Shown here piece after piece: positions 9,018-18,537 of a stretch of DNA of 64,000 nt. Location: NCBI GenBank assembly GCA_026005075.1, contig BPKJ01000002.1:1-64000 (forward strand), written 5' to 3'. Under the pieces are notes generated by a model. It was not told where the DNA came from, searched no databases, and saw only the letters and a program-made list of their open reading frames with translations. How positions within the stretch are numbered: position 1 is the first letter of the stretch; each line of letters starts with the position of its first letter. The position numbers and the translations under genes are program-made. Source of the DNA: Lysobacteraceae bacterium. Its GTDB lineage: Bacteria > Pseudomonadota > Gammaproteobacteria > Xanthomonadales > Xanthomonadaceae.

Positions 9018-10416
9018 TCCGCCACCCCCCACCGGTCCCCGCCGGCGGCGTGGGGTCTGGTCGCTGCAGGCCCGGCAGATGCTGGTCGCCGGCCTCGGGC
9101 TGGTGGCCTTCCTCGGACTCACCGGGTATGCGCTGGACCAGGCCTTTGCCGACACGGCGCTGGCGACCCAGCGCGAGCGCCTGCAGACCTATCTGCAGGC
9201 CTACATCGCCCGCTCCGAGGTGACGCGGAACAACCGCATCCTCGTCGACGAGGAGCCGCCGGACCCGCGCTTTGCCCAGCCGGGCGAGAGCGGCCTCTAT
9301 GCCGGGGTCCGTGGCGAGGACTTCGCGTGGGACTCGCCCTCGGCGCTCGGCCGCGGGCTGCCGTTCGATCTTCGCCTTGCGCGCGGCGAGGTCCGTTTTG
9401 ATGGTCCGCTGCCATCTCCGGTGGGGCCGATCTACCGCCTCGGCATGGGCGTGAGCTGGGAGGTCGGGCCGGAGCAGTCGGTCGACTTCACGTTCTTCGT
9501 CGCCGAGAGTGCGGGGAATCTGGAGCACCAGATCAGGGTGTTCCGTCGCGCACTGTGGGTCAACCTCGGTGGCGCGGGATTGCTGCTGCTCTTGCTGCAG
9601 ATCGGCATGCTGCGCTGGAGCCTGCACCCGCTGCGTCGGGTGATCGCCGACCTGGGCCGGGTCGAGCGCGGTCTGGCCGAGCGGCTCGAAGGTCCCTATC
9701 CGCGCGAGCTGGCGGTGCTGACCGACAACCTCAACGGCTTCATCGAGAGCGAACGGGAGAACCTGCAGCGTCACCGCAACACGCTGGGTGACCTCGCACA
9801 CAGCCTGAAGACGCCGCTGGCGGTGCTGCGCTCCCGGCTCGAAGCCGGCGACGACGCAAGGCTGCGCGAGGAGGTGGCCGAACAGGTGGCGCGCATGGAC
9901 CAGATCGTCGCCTACCAGCTGGCCCGCGCCGCGGCCCGCGGCCATCCGCGCTTTGCCGCGCCGGTCGACATCGAGCCGCATGCCGAGGCGCTGGTGCGTG
10001 GGCTGGAAAAGGTCTATGCCGGCAAGGGGGTGTACTGCGAGTTCGACCTCGACCCGCAGGCGCGCTTTCACGGCGAGGTCGGCGATCTGCTGGAACTGCT
10101 GGGCAACCTGGTCGAGAACGCCTTCAAGTGGGCTCGGCAGCGGGTGCTGCTGTCCACTCGGGCGCTGCCAGGGGCGGTCGGGCGGCGTCCGGGGCTGCTG
10201 CTTGCGGTCGACGACGACGGTCCGGGTATCCCGCCGGAACGGGTGCCCGAGCTCCTGCAGCGCGGGGTACGCGGCGACGAGCGCGTGCACGGCCACGGGA
10301 TCGGCCTGTCCATGGTCCAGGACATCGTCCGCTCCTACCAGGGTGAGCTGGCGGTCGGGCATTCGCAGGAACTGGGCGGGGCCCGGTTCGAGGTCCGCAT
10401 CCCGCCCGCGGGCTGA
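8974..10416 (+). CDS. phoQ: Sensor histidine kinase, PhoQ-like
   Basis: 480 residues: Pro/Arg-rich cytoplasmic start, transmembrane helix about 36-55, periplasmic sensor domain, second helix about 193-210 (LGGAGLLLLLLQ), HAMP-like linker, H-box LGDLAHSLKTPLAVL, N-box NLVENAFKWA, G-boxes DDDGPGIP and GHGIGLSMV. ATG 8974 overlaps the regulator gene by 44 bases; no other ATG lies between it and the first membrane helix, the next being ATG 9079 inside it. It phosphorylates the PhoP-like regulator; the acidic periplasmic region may bind divalent cations as in PhoQ, which is inference. Confidence 0.83.
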   Translation: MDAATGSPSPAPRADPPPPTGPRRRRGVWSLQARQMLVAGLGLVAFLGLTGYALDQAFADTALATQRERLQTYLQAYIARSEVTRNNRILVDEEPPDPRFAQPGESGLYAGVRGEDFAWDSPSALGRGLPFDLRLARGEVRFDGPLPSPVGPIYRLGMGVSWEVGPEQSVDFTFFVAESAGNLEHQIRVFRRALWVNLGGAGLLLLLLQIGMLRWSLHPLRRVIADLGRVERGLAERLEGPYPRELAVLTDNLNGFIESERENLQRHRNTLGDLAHSLKTPLAVLRSRLEAGDDARLREEVAEQVARMDQIVAYQLARAAARGHPRFAAPVDIEPHAEALVRGLEKVYAGKGVYCEFDLDPQARFHGEVGDLLELLGNLVENAFKWARQRVLLSTRALPGAVGRRPGLLLAVDDDGPGIPPERVPELLQRGVRGDERVHGHGIGLSMVQDIVRSYQGELAVGHSQELGGARFEVRIPPAG

Positions 10417-10429
10417 CGCGCCCTGGCTC

Positions 10430-10753
10430 TCAGCGTGGCTTGCCGGGCACGGGGAAGGGGGTGACGATGCTATCGCCGCTCTTCGCGTCGCGGATGGCCA
10501 GCTGCCCCTTGCGCTCGACCTCCTCCACCCGCACCACGGACTGCATCGGAAGGTGCAGGCGCCGGGTCTGGCCGAACTCGTCCCGCAGGCGTTCCTCGGT
10601 CGGGTCGATCACCACGCTGCCTTCGCTGTCCCAAACCAAGTCGGCCACCTCGGTGAAGCCCCAGAGGGGCGAGCTGGCAACGTGGCGGGCATAGAGCTCG
10701 TAGATCTTGCCAGCGTTGAGGAAGGTCACCTTGTACAAGGTTCGTGCAGACAT
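10430..10753 (-). CDS. DUF1820 family protein
   Basis: 107-residue soluble protein with the family opening TLYKVTFLNAGKIYELYARHV and the block SVVIDPTEERLRDEF. Function is unknown for the whole family, which is widespread in gammaproteobacteria. ATG 10753 is chosen; a GTG three codons upstream at 10762 is possible. It converges with the PhoQ-like gene, whose stop is 14 bases from its own. No Shine-Dalgarno sequence is obvious. Confidence 0.82.
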   Translation of the reverse strand: MSARTLYKVTFLNAGKIYELYARHVASSPLWGFTEVADLVWDSEGSVVIDPTEERLRDEFGQTRRLHLPMQSVVRVEEVERKGQLAIRDAKSGDSIVTPFPVPGKPR

Positions 10754-10807
10754 CCGGGACACCCGAGGGAAGCTCAGTTCAGGTTACCCGAATCCGGCCC
10801 TGCCTGA

Positions 10808-11488
10808 TCACGCGTGGCGGTGCATGCGGCGGAGCCGGCCGCGGCTGGCCAGCCCGTAGGCGATGCCGTACACGAATCCGGCCCCGTGCGCGACCCAGGC
10901 GACCGCACCGAAGCCAGGGCCGACCACCGTGAAACCGAGCTGCAGGGCTGCCCATACGCCGATCATCAGCGGCGCCGGGGTGCGGACGAACTCGAGGAAC
11001 AGACCCAGCGGGACGACGAAGCCGAGGCGGGCGTGCGGGAAGAGGATCAGGTAGGCGCCGATCAGCGCCGAGACCGCGCCGCTGCTGCCGACGATCACCG
11101 AGTGCGACTGGGCAAGGGCGAACACGGCGGCGAGGTTGGCCACGATGCCGCCGAGCAGAAACAGTCCGAACAGGCGGAAGCCGCCGAGGGCACGCTCCGC
11201 GGGCAGGCCGAAGATCAGCAGGAACAGCAGGTTTCCCACGAGGTGGAGCGCGTCGGCGTGGATCAGCAGGGCGCTGGCGAGCGTGGCCAGCCGGTGCAGC
11301 CCGGCAAGGCTCCAGGGCGAGCCCGGCACGAGGCGTTCGGGAACCGCACCCCAGTCCTCCAGCACCTGCAGCCGGGCGGGAGGATCGAGGCCCATCAGCC
11401 ACAGAAAGATCCCTGCCGAGAGCAGCACCAGCAGCGGGGTCGCCCAGATCGGGCGAGGCCGGTACCGCGAGGGCACGCGCACGAACAC
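10808..11488 (-). CDS. Rhomboid-family intramembrane serine protease
   Basis: 226-residue polytopic membrane protein that cleaves transmembrane substrates within the bilayer. The core motifs are all present: HLVGN (His82/Asn86) in helix 2, GSSG with catalytic Ser136, and catalytic His201 in HGAGFVYG. About six hydrophobic segments are visible. The basic start (RYRPRP) suggests a cytoplasmic N-terminus. It sits downstream of gspB on the same strand. No substrate can be predicted, although a secreted protein with a C-terminal anchor (27,020) lies elsewhere in the window. Confidence 0.9.
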   Translation of the reverse strand: MFVRVPSRYRPRPIWATPLLVLLSAGIFLWLMGLDPPARLQVLEDWGAVPERLVPGSPWSLAGLHRLATLASALLIHADALHLVGNLLFLLIFGLPAERALGGFRLFGLFLLGGIVANLAAVFALAQSHSVIVGSSGAVSALIGAYLILFPHARLGFVVPLGLFLEFVRTPAPLMIGVWAALQLGFTVVGPGFGAVAWVAHGAGFVYGIAYGLASRGRLRRMHRHA

Positions 11489-11518
11489 GCACTCAGCCCT
11501 GTGGCCGGTCAGCGCGGC

Positions 11519-12229
11519 TCACGGCAGGGCTTCCAGTAGCCAGGGCTGGCCGTGCACGTCGAGCAGCACGCCCTGACGACGGATCTCCCGCACCGTCAGG
11601 CCCGGTGCCAGTGCCTCCCCTTCGCCCATCCGGCGGCCGTCGATCACCACGAAGCGCCGCGCCGGCTCGTCGTTGAAGACATGGACGCTCAGCCTGAGCG
11701 GCGGCAGCGCGGCCCGCTGTGCGGCAGGCATGCGGCTGAGCGGTGCCGCATCCGGGATCTGCGGCGGGGCCGGTGGCGGGGCGACCGGAGCCGGCGGCGA
11801 AAGCGGCGGCGGGATCGATGCGGGGACCGGCGGGGCCGTTTGCGCTTCGCCGCCCGGGGGCGAGGGGGCGGCGGCGGGGGGCAATGCGGTATCCCGGCGG
11901 GGTGCCGGCAGGGGCAGGGCCGGTCCTGCGCTCGCCGCGGGCGCGGCCGGTGGCCCGTCGGCGCCCGTTGCCTGCGGCGTGGTGGACGGCACCGCGGGCA
12001 CCGGGGGCTCCGGCACGACCATGCCGCGTTGCCCACCCTCGCGGCCGAACAGCCACCAGCCTGCGCCCAGGCCTACGGCGAGACTCAGCGGCACCAGCCA
12101 CCATCCCAGTCCGCGCCGGCGCGCACCGTGGTGCCCCGCGCGCGCGGGCGGCGCCCCGACCAGGCCGGGCAGGCCGGCGGCCTGGCGTTCGGCTTCGGAC
12201 TTGCGGAGTGCTTCGAGGATCAGCGACAT
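11519..12229 (-). CDS. gspB: GspB-like type II secretion assembly protein
   Basis: 236 residues. The opening MSLILEALRKSEAERQ is the GspB signature. A single membrane helix follows (WWLVPLSLAVGLGAGWWLF, about 44-62), then a long Pro/Ala-rich periplasmic linker and a C-terminal GspB domain (LRLSVHVFNDEPARRFVVI ... LTVREIRRQGVLLD). Known partners GspA/GspB help insert the secretin into the cell wall. It starts four bases after the gspA stop. No other gsp gene lies in the window. Confidence 0.85.
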   Translation of the reverse strand: MSLILEALRKSEAERQAAGLPGLVGAPPARAGHHGARRRGLGWWLVPLSLAVGLGAGWWLFGREGGQRGMVVPEPPVPAVPSTTPQATGADGPPAAPAASAGPALPLPAPRRDTALPPAAAPSPPGGEAQTAPPVPASIPPPLSPPAPVAPPPAPPQIPDAAPLSRMPAAQRAALPPLRLSVHVFNDEPARRFVVIDGRRMGEGEALAPGLTVREIRRQGVLLDVHGQPWLLEALP

Positions 12230-12233
12230 GCGG

Positions 12234-13820
12234 CTATTCCAGCCGGGTCCGCAGGCGGGGGCCGCCCGGCAGGTCGGAGGTCAGCGCGAGCAGGGTCTCG
12301 GGGCCGACGATGCCGTCGGGCACGAGCCCGTGGGCCGCCTGCAGGCTGCGCACAGCCGCCTCCATGGGAAGGTCGAACACCGCCGGGTGCCGCGGCGCCG
12401 GCAGCAGCCCCCGTTGCACCAGCCGCTCCTGCAGCCACTCGACCCCGGGCCCCGTGTCGCCCCGCTTGAGGTTGCCCGCAGGCAGGAAGACCGGTGCCTG
12501 CCAGATCGCGAAGAACTCGCCTAACCAGCAGTTCTCCAGGTCGCGACGGGAGACATCGATGCGCTCGCCACCCAGCAGCAGCCGGCCGCGTCGCGGGGAC
12601 AGCCCCACCAGCACGGCCCAGCCCTCCCGGCCGCCGGCGGACAGGCGCAGGATCACCGGACGGCGCAAGGTCTGCAGCTTGGCCAGGCTGCCCGAGCCGC
12701 GCAGGCAGTACAGACCGGGCGCCAGCTGGGGCGGGCAGCGCATCGCGGTGAGCACGTCGACCTCCTCGGCGCGGACCGTCCACAGCGCGAGCAGGCTGGT
12801 CCATGCGGCATGCAGGCCAAAGCTCGACTCGGCCAGAAGGTCCTCGATGCGCGGCAGGGGGGCGAGCGACTCGGCGTCCGGCCCGGGCTTGGGTGGAGGC
12901 GGCTGCGGCGGATCGGGCACCGGCCACAGCGCCACCGCGGCCACGATCGCCAGGACCAGCAGTGCCGCCAGCGTCCGCACGCCAGGGCGCGGCCAGCGCC
13001 GCGTCACCTTCTGCAGGGATTCCTGCGCGGCCAGGTCGACATCGCGCTCGCCGATCTGCTGCCGGTTGTGGACATAGCCGGCCATCAGGGCGCGGTCGGC
13101 GATGACGTTGATCAGCCGCGGGATACCTTCGGCGTGCTGGTGCAGCCGGCGCAGCGCAAGACGGGTGAACGGCATCCGCGTGCACCCGGCGACCGCGAGA
13201 CGGTGGCGGACGTAGGCCTCGGTCTCCTCCACGCTGAGCGGGGTGAGGTGGTAGCGGGCGGTGATGCGCTGCGCGAGCTGGCGCAGTTCGGGGCGGGCCA
13301 GCAGGTCTCGCAGCTCCGGCTGCCCGAGCAGGATGATCTGCAGAAGCTTCTGGGTCGGGGTCTCGAGGTTGGTCAGCAGACGGATCTGTTCCAGCGCCTC
13401 GGTCGAGAGGTTCTGCGCCTCGTCGATGATCAGGACCACGCGAAGGCCCTGGGCGTAGGCCTCGAGGAGGTGGGTGTTGAGCGCGTCGACCAGCCCCTTG
13501 AGGCTGCCGCGGCGGCCGGTGAGGTCGATCTTCAGCTCCTCGCAGATCGTCTCCAGCAGCTCCACCGGCGACAGCCGCGGGTTGAGCACCAGCGCCACCC
13601 GGGTGTCCTGCGGCAGCTGCTCGAGCAGCAGGCGGCACAGGGTGGTCTTGCCGGTGCCCACCTCGCCGGTCAGCTGGACGAAGCCGCCGCTGCCGCCCTG
13701 GCCGATCCCGTAGAGCAGGTGCGCGAGCGCGTCCCGGTGGCGCTCGCTCAGGAACACGAAGCGCGGGTCGGGCGTGATGGCGAAAGGGGCTTCCTTGAGA
13801 CCGTAGAAATCCAGGTACAT
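12234..13820 (-). CDS. gspA: GspA/ExeA-family ATPase with peptidoglycan-binding domain
   Basis: 528 residues. An AAA ATPase begins at the start (MYLDFYGLKEAPFAITPDP), with Walker A GEVGTGKTTL and Walker B VVLIIDEAQ. A membrane helix lies near residue 275 (LAALLVLAIVAAVALW), followed by a protease-like periplasmic region. A peptidoglycan-binding domain 1 closes it (RGDTGPGVEWLQERL ... LVPDGIVGPETL). It works with GspB in assembling the type II secretion channel. gspA and gspB form an operon; the 100 bases upstream separate it from tdk and should hold the promoter. Confidence 0.9.
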   Translation of the reverse strand: MYLDFYGLKEAPFAITPDPRFVFLSERHRDALAHLLYGIGQGGSGGFVQLTGEVGTGKTTLCRLLLEQLPQDTRVALVLNPRLSPVELLETICEELKIDLTGRRGSLKGLVDALNTHLLEAYAQGLRVVLIIDEAQNLSTEALEQIRLLTNLETPTQKLLQIILLGQPELRDLLARPELRQLAQRITARYHLTPLSVEETEAYVRHRLAVAGCTRMPFTRLALRRLHQHAEGIPRLINVIADRALMAGYVHNRQQIGERDVDLAAQESLQKVTRRWPRPGVRTLAALLVLAIVAAVALWPVPDPPQPPPPKPGPDAESLAPLPRIEDLLAESSFGLHAAWTSLLALWTVRAEEVDVLTAMRCPPQLAPGLYCLRGSGSLAKLQTLRRPVILRLSAGGREGWAVLVGLSPRRGRLLLGGERIDVSRRDLENCWLGEFFAIWQAPVFLPAGNLKRGDTGPGVEWLQERLVQRGLLPAPRHPAVFDLPMEAAVRSLQAAHGLVPDGIVGPETLLALTSDLPGGPRLRTRLE

Positions 13821-13920
13821 GGGCCGAAGACGATCGCGCCCGCATGCAGCGGGCGAGCCCGGACAGGGTAGCGGCCTGGCCGTCGCCCGGGCGTTAGGAT
13901 ACGGTTAAGCGGGCGCCGGC

Positions 13921-14550
13921 TCAGGGCTCCGCCAGCGGCAAGCGCGGCTGCTGCAGCTCGATCCGGCCCTGCCCGGAGGTGATCTTCTTGAACTCCGCGC
14001 GGCTCACCGAGACGTAGCGTTCGTTGCCACCGATCTCGACCTGCGGGCCGTCGGTGATGGCCCGGCCGTGTTCGTCCACCCGCACCACCATGGTGGCCTT
14101 GCGGCCGCTGTGGCAGATGGTCTTGATCTCGGTGAGGGTGTCGGCCCAGGCCAGGAGGTACTGGCTGCCCTCGAACAGCTCGCCCCGGAAGTCGGTGCGC
14201 AGGCCATAGGCCAGCACCGGGATGTTCAGACGGTCGACCACCTCGGTCAGCTGCCAGACCTGCTGCCGGCTGAGAAACTGCGCCTCGTCGACCAGCACGC
14301 AGTGCAGGGGGCCGTGGCGGTCGATGTCCTCGCGGGTGATCCGCAGCAGGTCGTCCTCGGGGTCGAACATCCGCCCCTCGGCGCGGAGCCCGATCCGCGA
14401 GGCGACGACACCCTGGCCATGGCGGTCGTCGATGCGGGGGGTGAGCAGCAGGGTGCGCATGCCGCGCTCCCGGTAGTTGTGGGCGCTCTGCAGCAGGGTC
14501 GTGGTCTTGCCGGCGTTCATCGCCGAGTAATAGAAGTAGAGCTTGGCCAA
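13921..14550 (-). CDS. tdk: Thymidine kinase, TK1-like
   Basis: 209-residue enzyme phosphorylating thymidine with ATP. It has a P-loop ([10 protein letters not shown]), Walker B (VDEAQFL) and the thymidine lasso region (SRAEFKKI). No ATG precedes the conserved [14 protein letters not shown] start, so TTG 14550 is proposed, with GGAG about eleven bases upstream. The zinc-site cysteines of many TK1 enzymes are not present ([12 protein letters not shown]). It is divergent from rep. It complements the deo and cdd salvage genes near 58-62 kb. Confidence 0.9.
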   Translation of the reverse strand: MAKLYFYYSAMNAGKTTTLLQSAHNYRERGMRTLLLTPRIDDRHGQGVVASRIGLRAEGRMFDPEDDLLRITREDIDRHGPLHCVLVDEAQFLSRQQVWQLTEVVDRLNIPVLAYGLRTDFRGELFEGSQYLLAWADTLTEIKTICHSGRKATMVVRVDEHGRAITDGPQVEIGGNERYVSVSRAEFKKITSGQGRIELQQPRLPLAEP

Positions 14551-14694
14551 GCGTCTCGTGCTCCGCGAGGTTCCGTTCCCGCGCGGGCCGCCCTGGGGCG
14601 CCCGCCGGCCGGGGCGCGGAGGATAGCATCCGGGCCGGCGCGCCGCGGCCGGGCTACACTGCGGCGCCTCGCAGGACCCAAAGGCAAGCCCTTC

Positions 14695-16665
14695 ATGCTC
14701 AACCCACCCCAGGCCGAAGCGGTTCGTTACGTCGCGGGTCCCCTGCTCGTGCTGGCGGGCGCCGGGAGTGGCAAGACCCGCGTCATCACCGAGAAGATCG
14801 CCCATCTGATCGTCGAGCACGGCCTGCCGGCGGAGCGCATTGCGGCCATCACCTTCACCAACAAGGCCGCACGCGAGATGCGCGAGCGGGTCGGCAAGCG
14901 CCTGCGGGCCGAGCGCATCGAGGGACTGCAGGTTTGCACCTTCCATGCGCTGGGACTGCGCTTCCTGCAGATCGAGCACGCCGCCGCCGGGCTGCGCCGC
15001 GGCTTCTCGGTGTTCGACGCCGATGACAGCATGGCGCTGCTGCGCGAGTGTCTGCCCAAGGCTGCCCGCCCCGACGCGGTGGAGGCCGTGCGGGCGCTGG
15101 TCTTTCGGGCCAAGAACGAGGGCCTGTCTCCCGAGCAGGCGGCGCAGAAGGCGGCGAGCCCGCGGGAGCGCGAGGCCGCCGAGGCCTATGCGCTCTACCA
15201 GGAACGGCTGGCGGCCTTCAACGCGGTCGATTTCGACGACCTGATCCGCCTTCCGCTCGCCCTGCTGGCCGAGGATCCGGCGCGCGCCGCGGCGTGGCGC
15301 GAGCGCATCCGCTACCTGCTGGTGGACGAATACCAGGACACCAACCTTGCCCAGTACCGCCTGCTCACCCTGCTCGCCGGGCCCCGCGGGGCTTTCACCT
15401 GCGTGGGGGACGACGACCAGTCGATCTACGCCTGGCGAGGCGCCAACCCCGAGAACCTCGAGCAGCTCGGTCGCGACTACCCGAATCTGCGCGTGATCGC
15501 GCTGGAGCAGAACTACCGCTGCTCCCGCCGTATCCTGCGCGCCGCCAACACCCTGATCGCCAACAACCCGCATCTGCACGTCAAGCGGCTGTGGAGCGAG
15601 CACGAGGAGGGCGAGCCGATCCGGGTCTGGGAGTGCCGCGACGCCGAGCACGAGGCCGAGCGGGTCGCCGCCGAGATCGGCTTCCTGCACCAGACCCGCA
15701 GGTGGGGGTTCGGCGAGTTCGCGGTGCTCTTCCGTGGCAACTTCCAGTCGCGTCCGGTCGAGAAGGCCTTGCAGCAGCTACGGATCCCCTACCATCTGAC
15801 CGGTGGCACGGCCTTTCTCGACCGCGGCGAGGTGAAGGACCTGCTCGCCTGGCTGCGGGTGCTGGCCAATCCGGAGGACGATGCGGCCTTCCTGCGTGCA
15901 ATCGCCGCGCCGCGCCGCGAGGTGGGGGCGACCTCGCTCGCCCGCCTTGCCGAGCTCGCGCGTGCTGCGGGGATGCCGCTTTCACGGGCGGCGGGGCAGC
16001 CGGGCCTGCTGCGCCAGCTTCCGGCCCGCGCCGCCGCCGGTCTGGCCGGGTTCGCCGAGCTGATCGAGGGTCTGCGTGACTACGCCCTCGACCATCCCCC
16101 GGCGGCGGTCTGCCGCGAGACCCTGGCCCGCTCGGGCCTGCTGGAGGCCTTGCGCACGCAGTGCAAGGACGAGGCGAGCTACCAGCGCCGCCGGGGCCAC
16201 CTCGAGGAACTGGCGAACTGGTTGGAAGGTGGCCTGGGCGGGCTGGAAGCCCTGGCCGCCCAGCTGACCTTGCTCGGCCACGCCGACCGTGGCGAGCCGG
16301 GCGACTGCGTGCGTCTGATGAGCCTGCACGCTTCCAAGGGGCTGGAGTTCCGCTGCGTGTTCGTGATCGGCTGCGAGGACGGCACCCTCCCGCACGAGGC
16401 CAGCCTCGACGAGGGCCGGCTGGAGGAGGAGCGCCGACTGATGTACGTGGCCATCACCCGGGCCCGCGAACTGCTCGTCCTCAGCCACTCGCGGCAGGCG
16501 CGGCGCTTTGGCGAACTGCAGCGCTTGCAGCCGAGCCGCTTCCTGGCCGAGTTGCCGGAGCAGGACCTGCTGGTCGACGGCGCCGATCCGGAGCGCCACG
16601 CCGAACTGGCACGGACGCGGACCCGGGCCCGGCTGGATGCCATCGCGGCGCTGCTCGGCGACTGA
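14695..16665 (+). CDS. rep: ATP-dependent DNA helicase Rep (UvrD family)
   Basis: 656-residue superfamily 1A helicase. Motif I AGAGSGKT at 21-28, motif Ia [11 protein letters not shown], motif [12 protein letters not shown], motif [16 protein letters not shown], motif [10 protein letters not shown], motif [13 protein letters not shown] and motif [17 protein letters not shown] are all present. Length and the start [10 protein letters not shown] match Rep rather than UvrD. It removes roadblocks ahead of replication forks. The promoter lies in the 144-base divergent gap with tdk. Confidence 0.95.
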   Translation: MLNPPQAEAVRYVAGPLLVLAGAGSGKTRVITEKIAHLIVEHGLPAERIAAITFTNKAAREMRERVGKRLRAERIEGLQVCTFHALGLRFLQIEHAAAGLRRGFSVFDADDSMALLRECLPKAARPDAVEAVRALVFRAKNEGLSPEQAAQKAASPREREAAEAYALYQERLAAFNAVDFDDLIRLPLALLAEDPARAAAWRERIRYLLVDEYQDTNLAQYRLLTLLAGPRGAFTCVGDDDQSIYAWRGANPENLEQLGRDYPNLRVIALEQNYRCSRRILRAANTLIANNPHLHVKRLWSEHEEGEPIRVWECRDAEHEAERVAAEIGFLHQTRRWGFGEFAVLFRGNFQSRPVEKALQQLRIPYHLTGGTAFLDRGEVKDLLAWLRVLANPEDDAAFLRAIAAPRREVGATSLARLAELARAAGMPLSRAAGQPGLLRQLPARAAAGLAGFAELIEGLRDYALDHPPAAVCRETLARSGLLEALRTQCKDEASYQRRRGHLEELANWLEGGLGGLEALAAQLTLLGHADRGEPGDCVRLMSLHASKGLEFRCVFVIGCEDGTLPHEASLDEGRLEEERRLMYVAITRARELLVLSHSRQARRFGELQRLQPSRFLAELPEQDLLVDGADPERHAELARTRTRARLDAIAALLGD

Positions 16666-16669
16666 CCGC

Positions 16670-16689
16670 GGCGGCCAACGACGGCCGCC
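16670..16689. terminator. GC-rich hairpin after rep
   Basis: GGCGGCC and GGCCGCC are separated by six bases directly after the rep stop. No T-run follows, so intrinsic termination would be weak; it may simply mark the 3' end of the transcript. Confidence 0.35.
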
Positions 16690-16733
16690 GACGCTGGTAG
16701 ACTCCCGTGCCTCAAAGGATCAGGAGCGATGCC

Positions 16734-17591
16734 ATGCGTCCGTCCCTCTCCCTTCTGCTCGTCGCGGCCTTGCTGGGCGGCTGTGCCGCCCCGGGCGCGC
16801 GTTCGCCCGCCGCGCCGCCGCAAGGCGGGGCGCTCGCGCACGACAACCTGCATGCCACGGTCTGGATGCAGACCGCGGCGGAATACCGCGCGGCCACCCT
16901 GGCGGCGTTCAACCTCGCGATGGACCGGCTCGACGCGGCGCTGGCCGACCCGGACTGGGACGCACTGCCCCTCGACGAACGGGGTGGGCAGCCGGTGGCC
17001 GGGCTCAAGCCGGCGGTCATCGTCGATGCCGACGAGACGATGATCGACAACTCCGCGTTCCAGGCGCGGCGGATTCTCGACGGTGGCGCCTTCACCCCGG
17101 GGCTGTGGCAGGGCTGGGTGGCCGAGCGCAGGGCAGGCGCCTTGCCGGGAGCCGTCGCCTTCGCCCGCCATGCGAGCGAGCGCGGGGTCACCGTGTTCTT
17201 CATCACCAACCGCAGCCACCAGCACGACTGGCAGGCCACCTACGACAACCTGCGGGCGCTCGGCTTTCCGGTCGCGGAGGACGGCAGCAACCTGCTGCTG
17301 AGCGGTGACCCGAGGGCGCCGGAGAAGGCCAAGGAGACCCGCCGCAAGTGGGTGGGACGCGAGCATCGCGTGCTGCTGATGCTGGGCGACAACCTCGGCG
17401 ACTTCGTCGATCCGGTCGATGGCAGCATCGACGAGCGCGCCGCGCTGGTGGACCGCTACCGCGCCTGGTGGGGACGACGCTGGATCGTTCTGCCGAACCC
17501 CGCCTACGGCTCCTGGGAGGCGGCCGCCACCCGCGGCTGCGGCGAGCCGGACCGCTCCGCCTGCCTGCGCAAGGCGCTGCGCCGTGACTGA
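16734..17591 (+). CDS. 5'-nucleotidase/acid phosphatase lipoprotein, e(P4) family
   Basis: 285-residue HAD-superfamily outer-membrane lipoprotein. The lipobox is LLGGC with Cys17. The HAD nucleophile motif is DADETMIDN and a second HAD motif is FFITNRS, with GDNLGDF near the C-terminus supplying late acidic residues. Family members dephosphorylate nucleotides outside the cytoplasm, for example in NAD or nucleotide scavenging. AGGAGCGATGCC precedes the ATG at 16734, deciding the start. Its 3' end overlaps pyrF by eight bases. Confidence 0.88.
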   Translation: MRPSLSLLLVAALLGGCAAPGARSPAAPPQGGALAHDNLHATVWMQTAAEYRAATLAAFNLAMDRLDAALADPDWDALPLDERGGQPVAGLKPAVIVDADETMIDNSAFQARRILDGGAFTPGLWQGWVAERRAGALPGAVAFARHASERGVTVFFITNRSHQHDWQATYDNLRALGFPVAEDGSNLLLSGDPRAPEKAKETRRKWVGREHRVLLMLGDNLGDFVDPVDGSIDERAALVDRYRAWWGRRWIVLPNPAYGSWEAAATRGCGEPDRSACLRKALRRD

Positions 17592-18294
17592 CTGGGCGGT
17601 CCACGAGCGCCTGATCTTCGCCCTCGACGTGGCGGATGCGGCGCAGGCGAAGGACTGGATCCAGCGCCTCGGCGATGCGGTGTCGTTCTACAAGATCGGC
17701 CTCGAGCTGCTGGCCTCCGGCGACTATTTCCGCGTCCTGGATGCGCTGGCCGAGGCCGGCAAGCGGATCTTCGTCGACCTCAAGTTCCATGACGTTCCCG
17801 CCACGGTCCAGGCCGCGGTCGCCGGCATCGCGCGCTACCCGGTGAGCCTGTGCACGATCCACGCCCAGCAATCGGCGATGATCGAGGCCGCCGCCGCGGT
17901 CAAGGGCAGGGTGGGGCTGCTCGGGGTCACCGTGCTGACCTCGATGGGCGAGGAGGACCTCGCCGAGCTGGGTGTGCGTCGCCCGCTCAGGGAGCAGGTG
18001 CTGGACCGGGCCCGCGCTGCGGTCCGGCTCGGCTGCGACGGCGTGGTCGCCTCCGGGTGGGAGGCTGCGGACCTGCGCGCCGCGCTGGGGCCACGGGCGC
18101 TCATCGTCTGCCCGGGCATCCGCCCGTCCGGCCCCGCAGGCGACGACCAGAAGCGAACCGTCGGGGTGGCCGAGGCGTTCCGGGCGGGCGCGAGCCACAT
18201 CGTCGTCGGACGCCCGATCCGCAAGGCAGCGGATCCGCGCGCCATGGCCGAGGCGATCCAGATGCAGATCGCCGAAACGCTAGAAAAACCATGA
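17584..18294 (+). CDS. pyrF: Orotidine 5'-phosphate decarboxylase
   Basis: 236-residue TIM barrel making UMP, the last step of de novo pyrimidine synthesis. The catalytic block [13 protein letters not shown] carries the Asp-Lys-Asp array. The phosphate-binding region is VCPGIRPSG, with [11 protein letters not shown] at the C-terminus. The start is GTG 17584, overlapping the upstream phosphatase gene. The stop at 18294 is followed by a relatively AT-rich gap holding a candidate small RNA. Confidence 0.95.
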   Translation: MTDWAVHERLIFALDVADAAQAKDWIQRLGDAVSFYKIGLELLASGDYFRVLDALAEAGKRIFVDLKFHDVPATVQAAVAGIARYPVSLCTIHAQQSAMIEAAAAVKGRVGLLGVTVLTSMGEEDLAELGVRRPLREQVLDRARAAVRLGCDGVVASGWEAADLRAALGPRALIVCPGIRPSGPAGDDQKRTVGVAEAFRAGASHIVVGRPIRKAADPRAMAEAIQMQIAETLEKP

Positions 18295-18317
18295 TGTTGC
18301 ATCGCATATCTTAGGTA

Positions 18318-18346
18318 TTGCATCGGAAAGGCTTTGCAAGTAGGGT
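18318..18346 (+). promoter_or_regulatory. Predicted sigma-70-like promoter for a candidate small RNA
   Basis: TTGCAT (18318-18323), a 17-base spacer and TAGGGT (18341-18346). The same eight bases TTGCATCG occur at 18297 and 18318, 21 bases apart (two helical turns), which could be a regulator-binding direct repeat. Prediction from sequence only. Confidence 0.45.
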
Positions 18347-18352
18347 TTGCTC

Positions 18353-18452
18353 TCGCTGCGATACGACAACGCGCCCTGAAACACGCAGCCTTTCTCTGAC
18401 GCTCCGTCAGACCTCGCGGGGAGTCCGGGTCTTCCGGCTCCCCCATCTTTTT
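18353..18452 (+). ncRNA. Candidate small RNA between pyrF and a lipoprotein gene
   Basis: About 100 nt from the predicted start to the T-run of an intrinsic terminator, with no credible reading frame. Two hairpins are visible: TCTGACG-CTC-CGTCAGA (about 18395-18411) and the terminator stem. The sequence was compared from memory with 6S, 4.5S, tmRNA and RNase P and matches none of them. It could instead be the trailer of pyrF, but the separate promoter-like hexamers favour an independent transcript. Confidence 0.4.
18418..18452 (+). terminator. Rho-independent terminator
   Basis: GGGGAG-T-CCGG pairs with CCGG-CTCCCC around a GTCTT loop, followed by ATCTTTTT. This is the clearest intrinsic terminator in the window. 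It ends whatever is transcribed from pyrF or from the candidate small RNA. Confidence 0.8.
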
Positions 18453-18537
18453 GGGGCCGCAGCGGCGCAGCGCAGGCGCGGCCGGGCGGCGGTGCATCTG
18501 CTAAAGTGCGGTCCTTTCCGCTCCGATCGGAGAACCC

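Noticed and set aside
10814-11539. 241-codon plus-strand frame rich in Glu, Gln and His
   Set aside because: Antisense to the rhomboid protease, whose catalytic Ser and His are clear.
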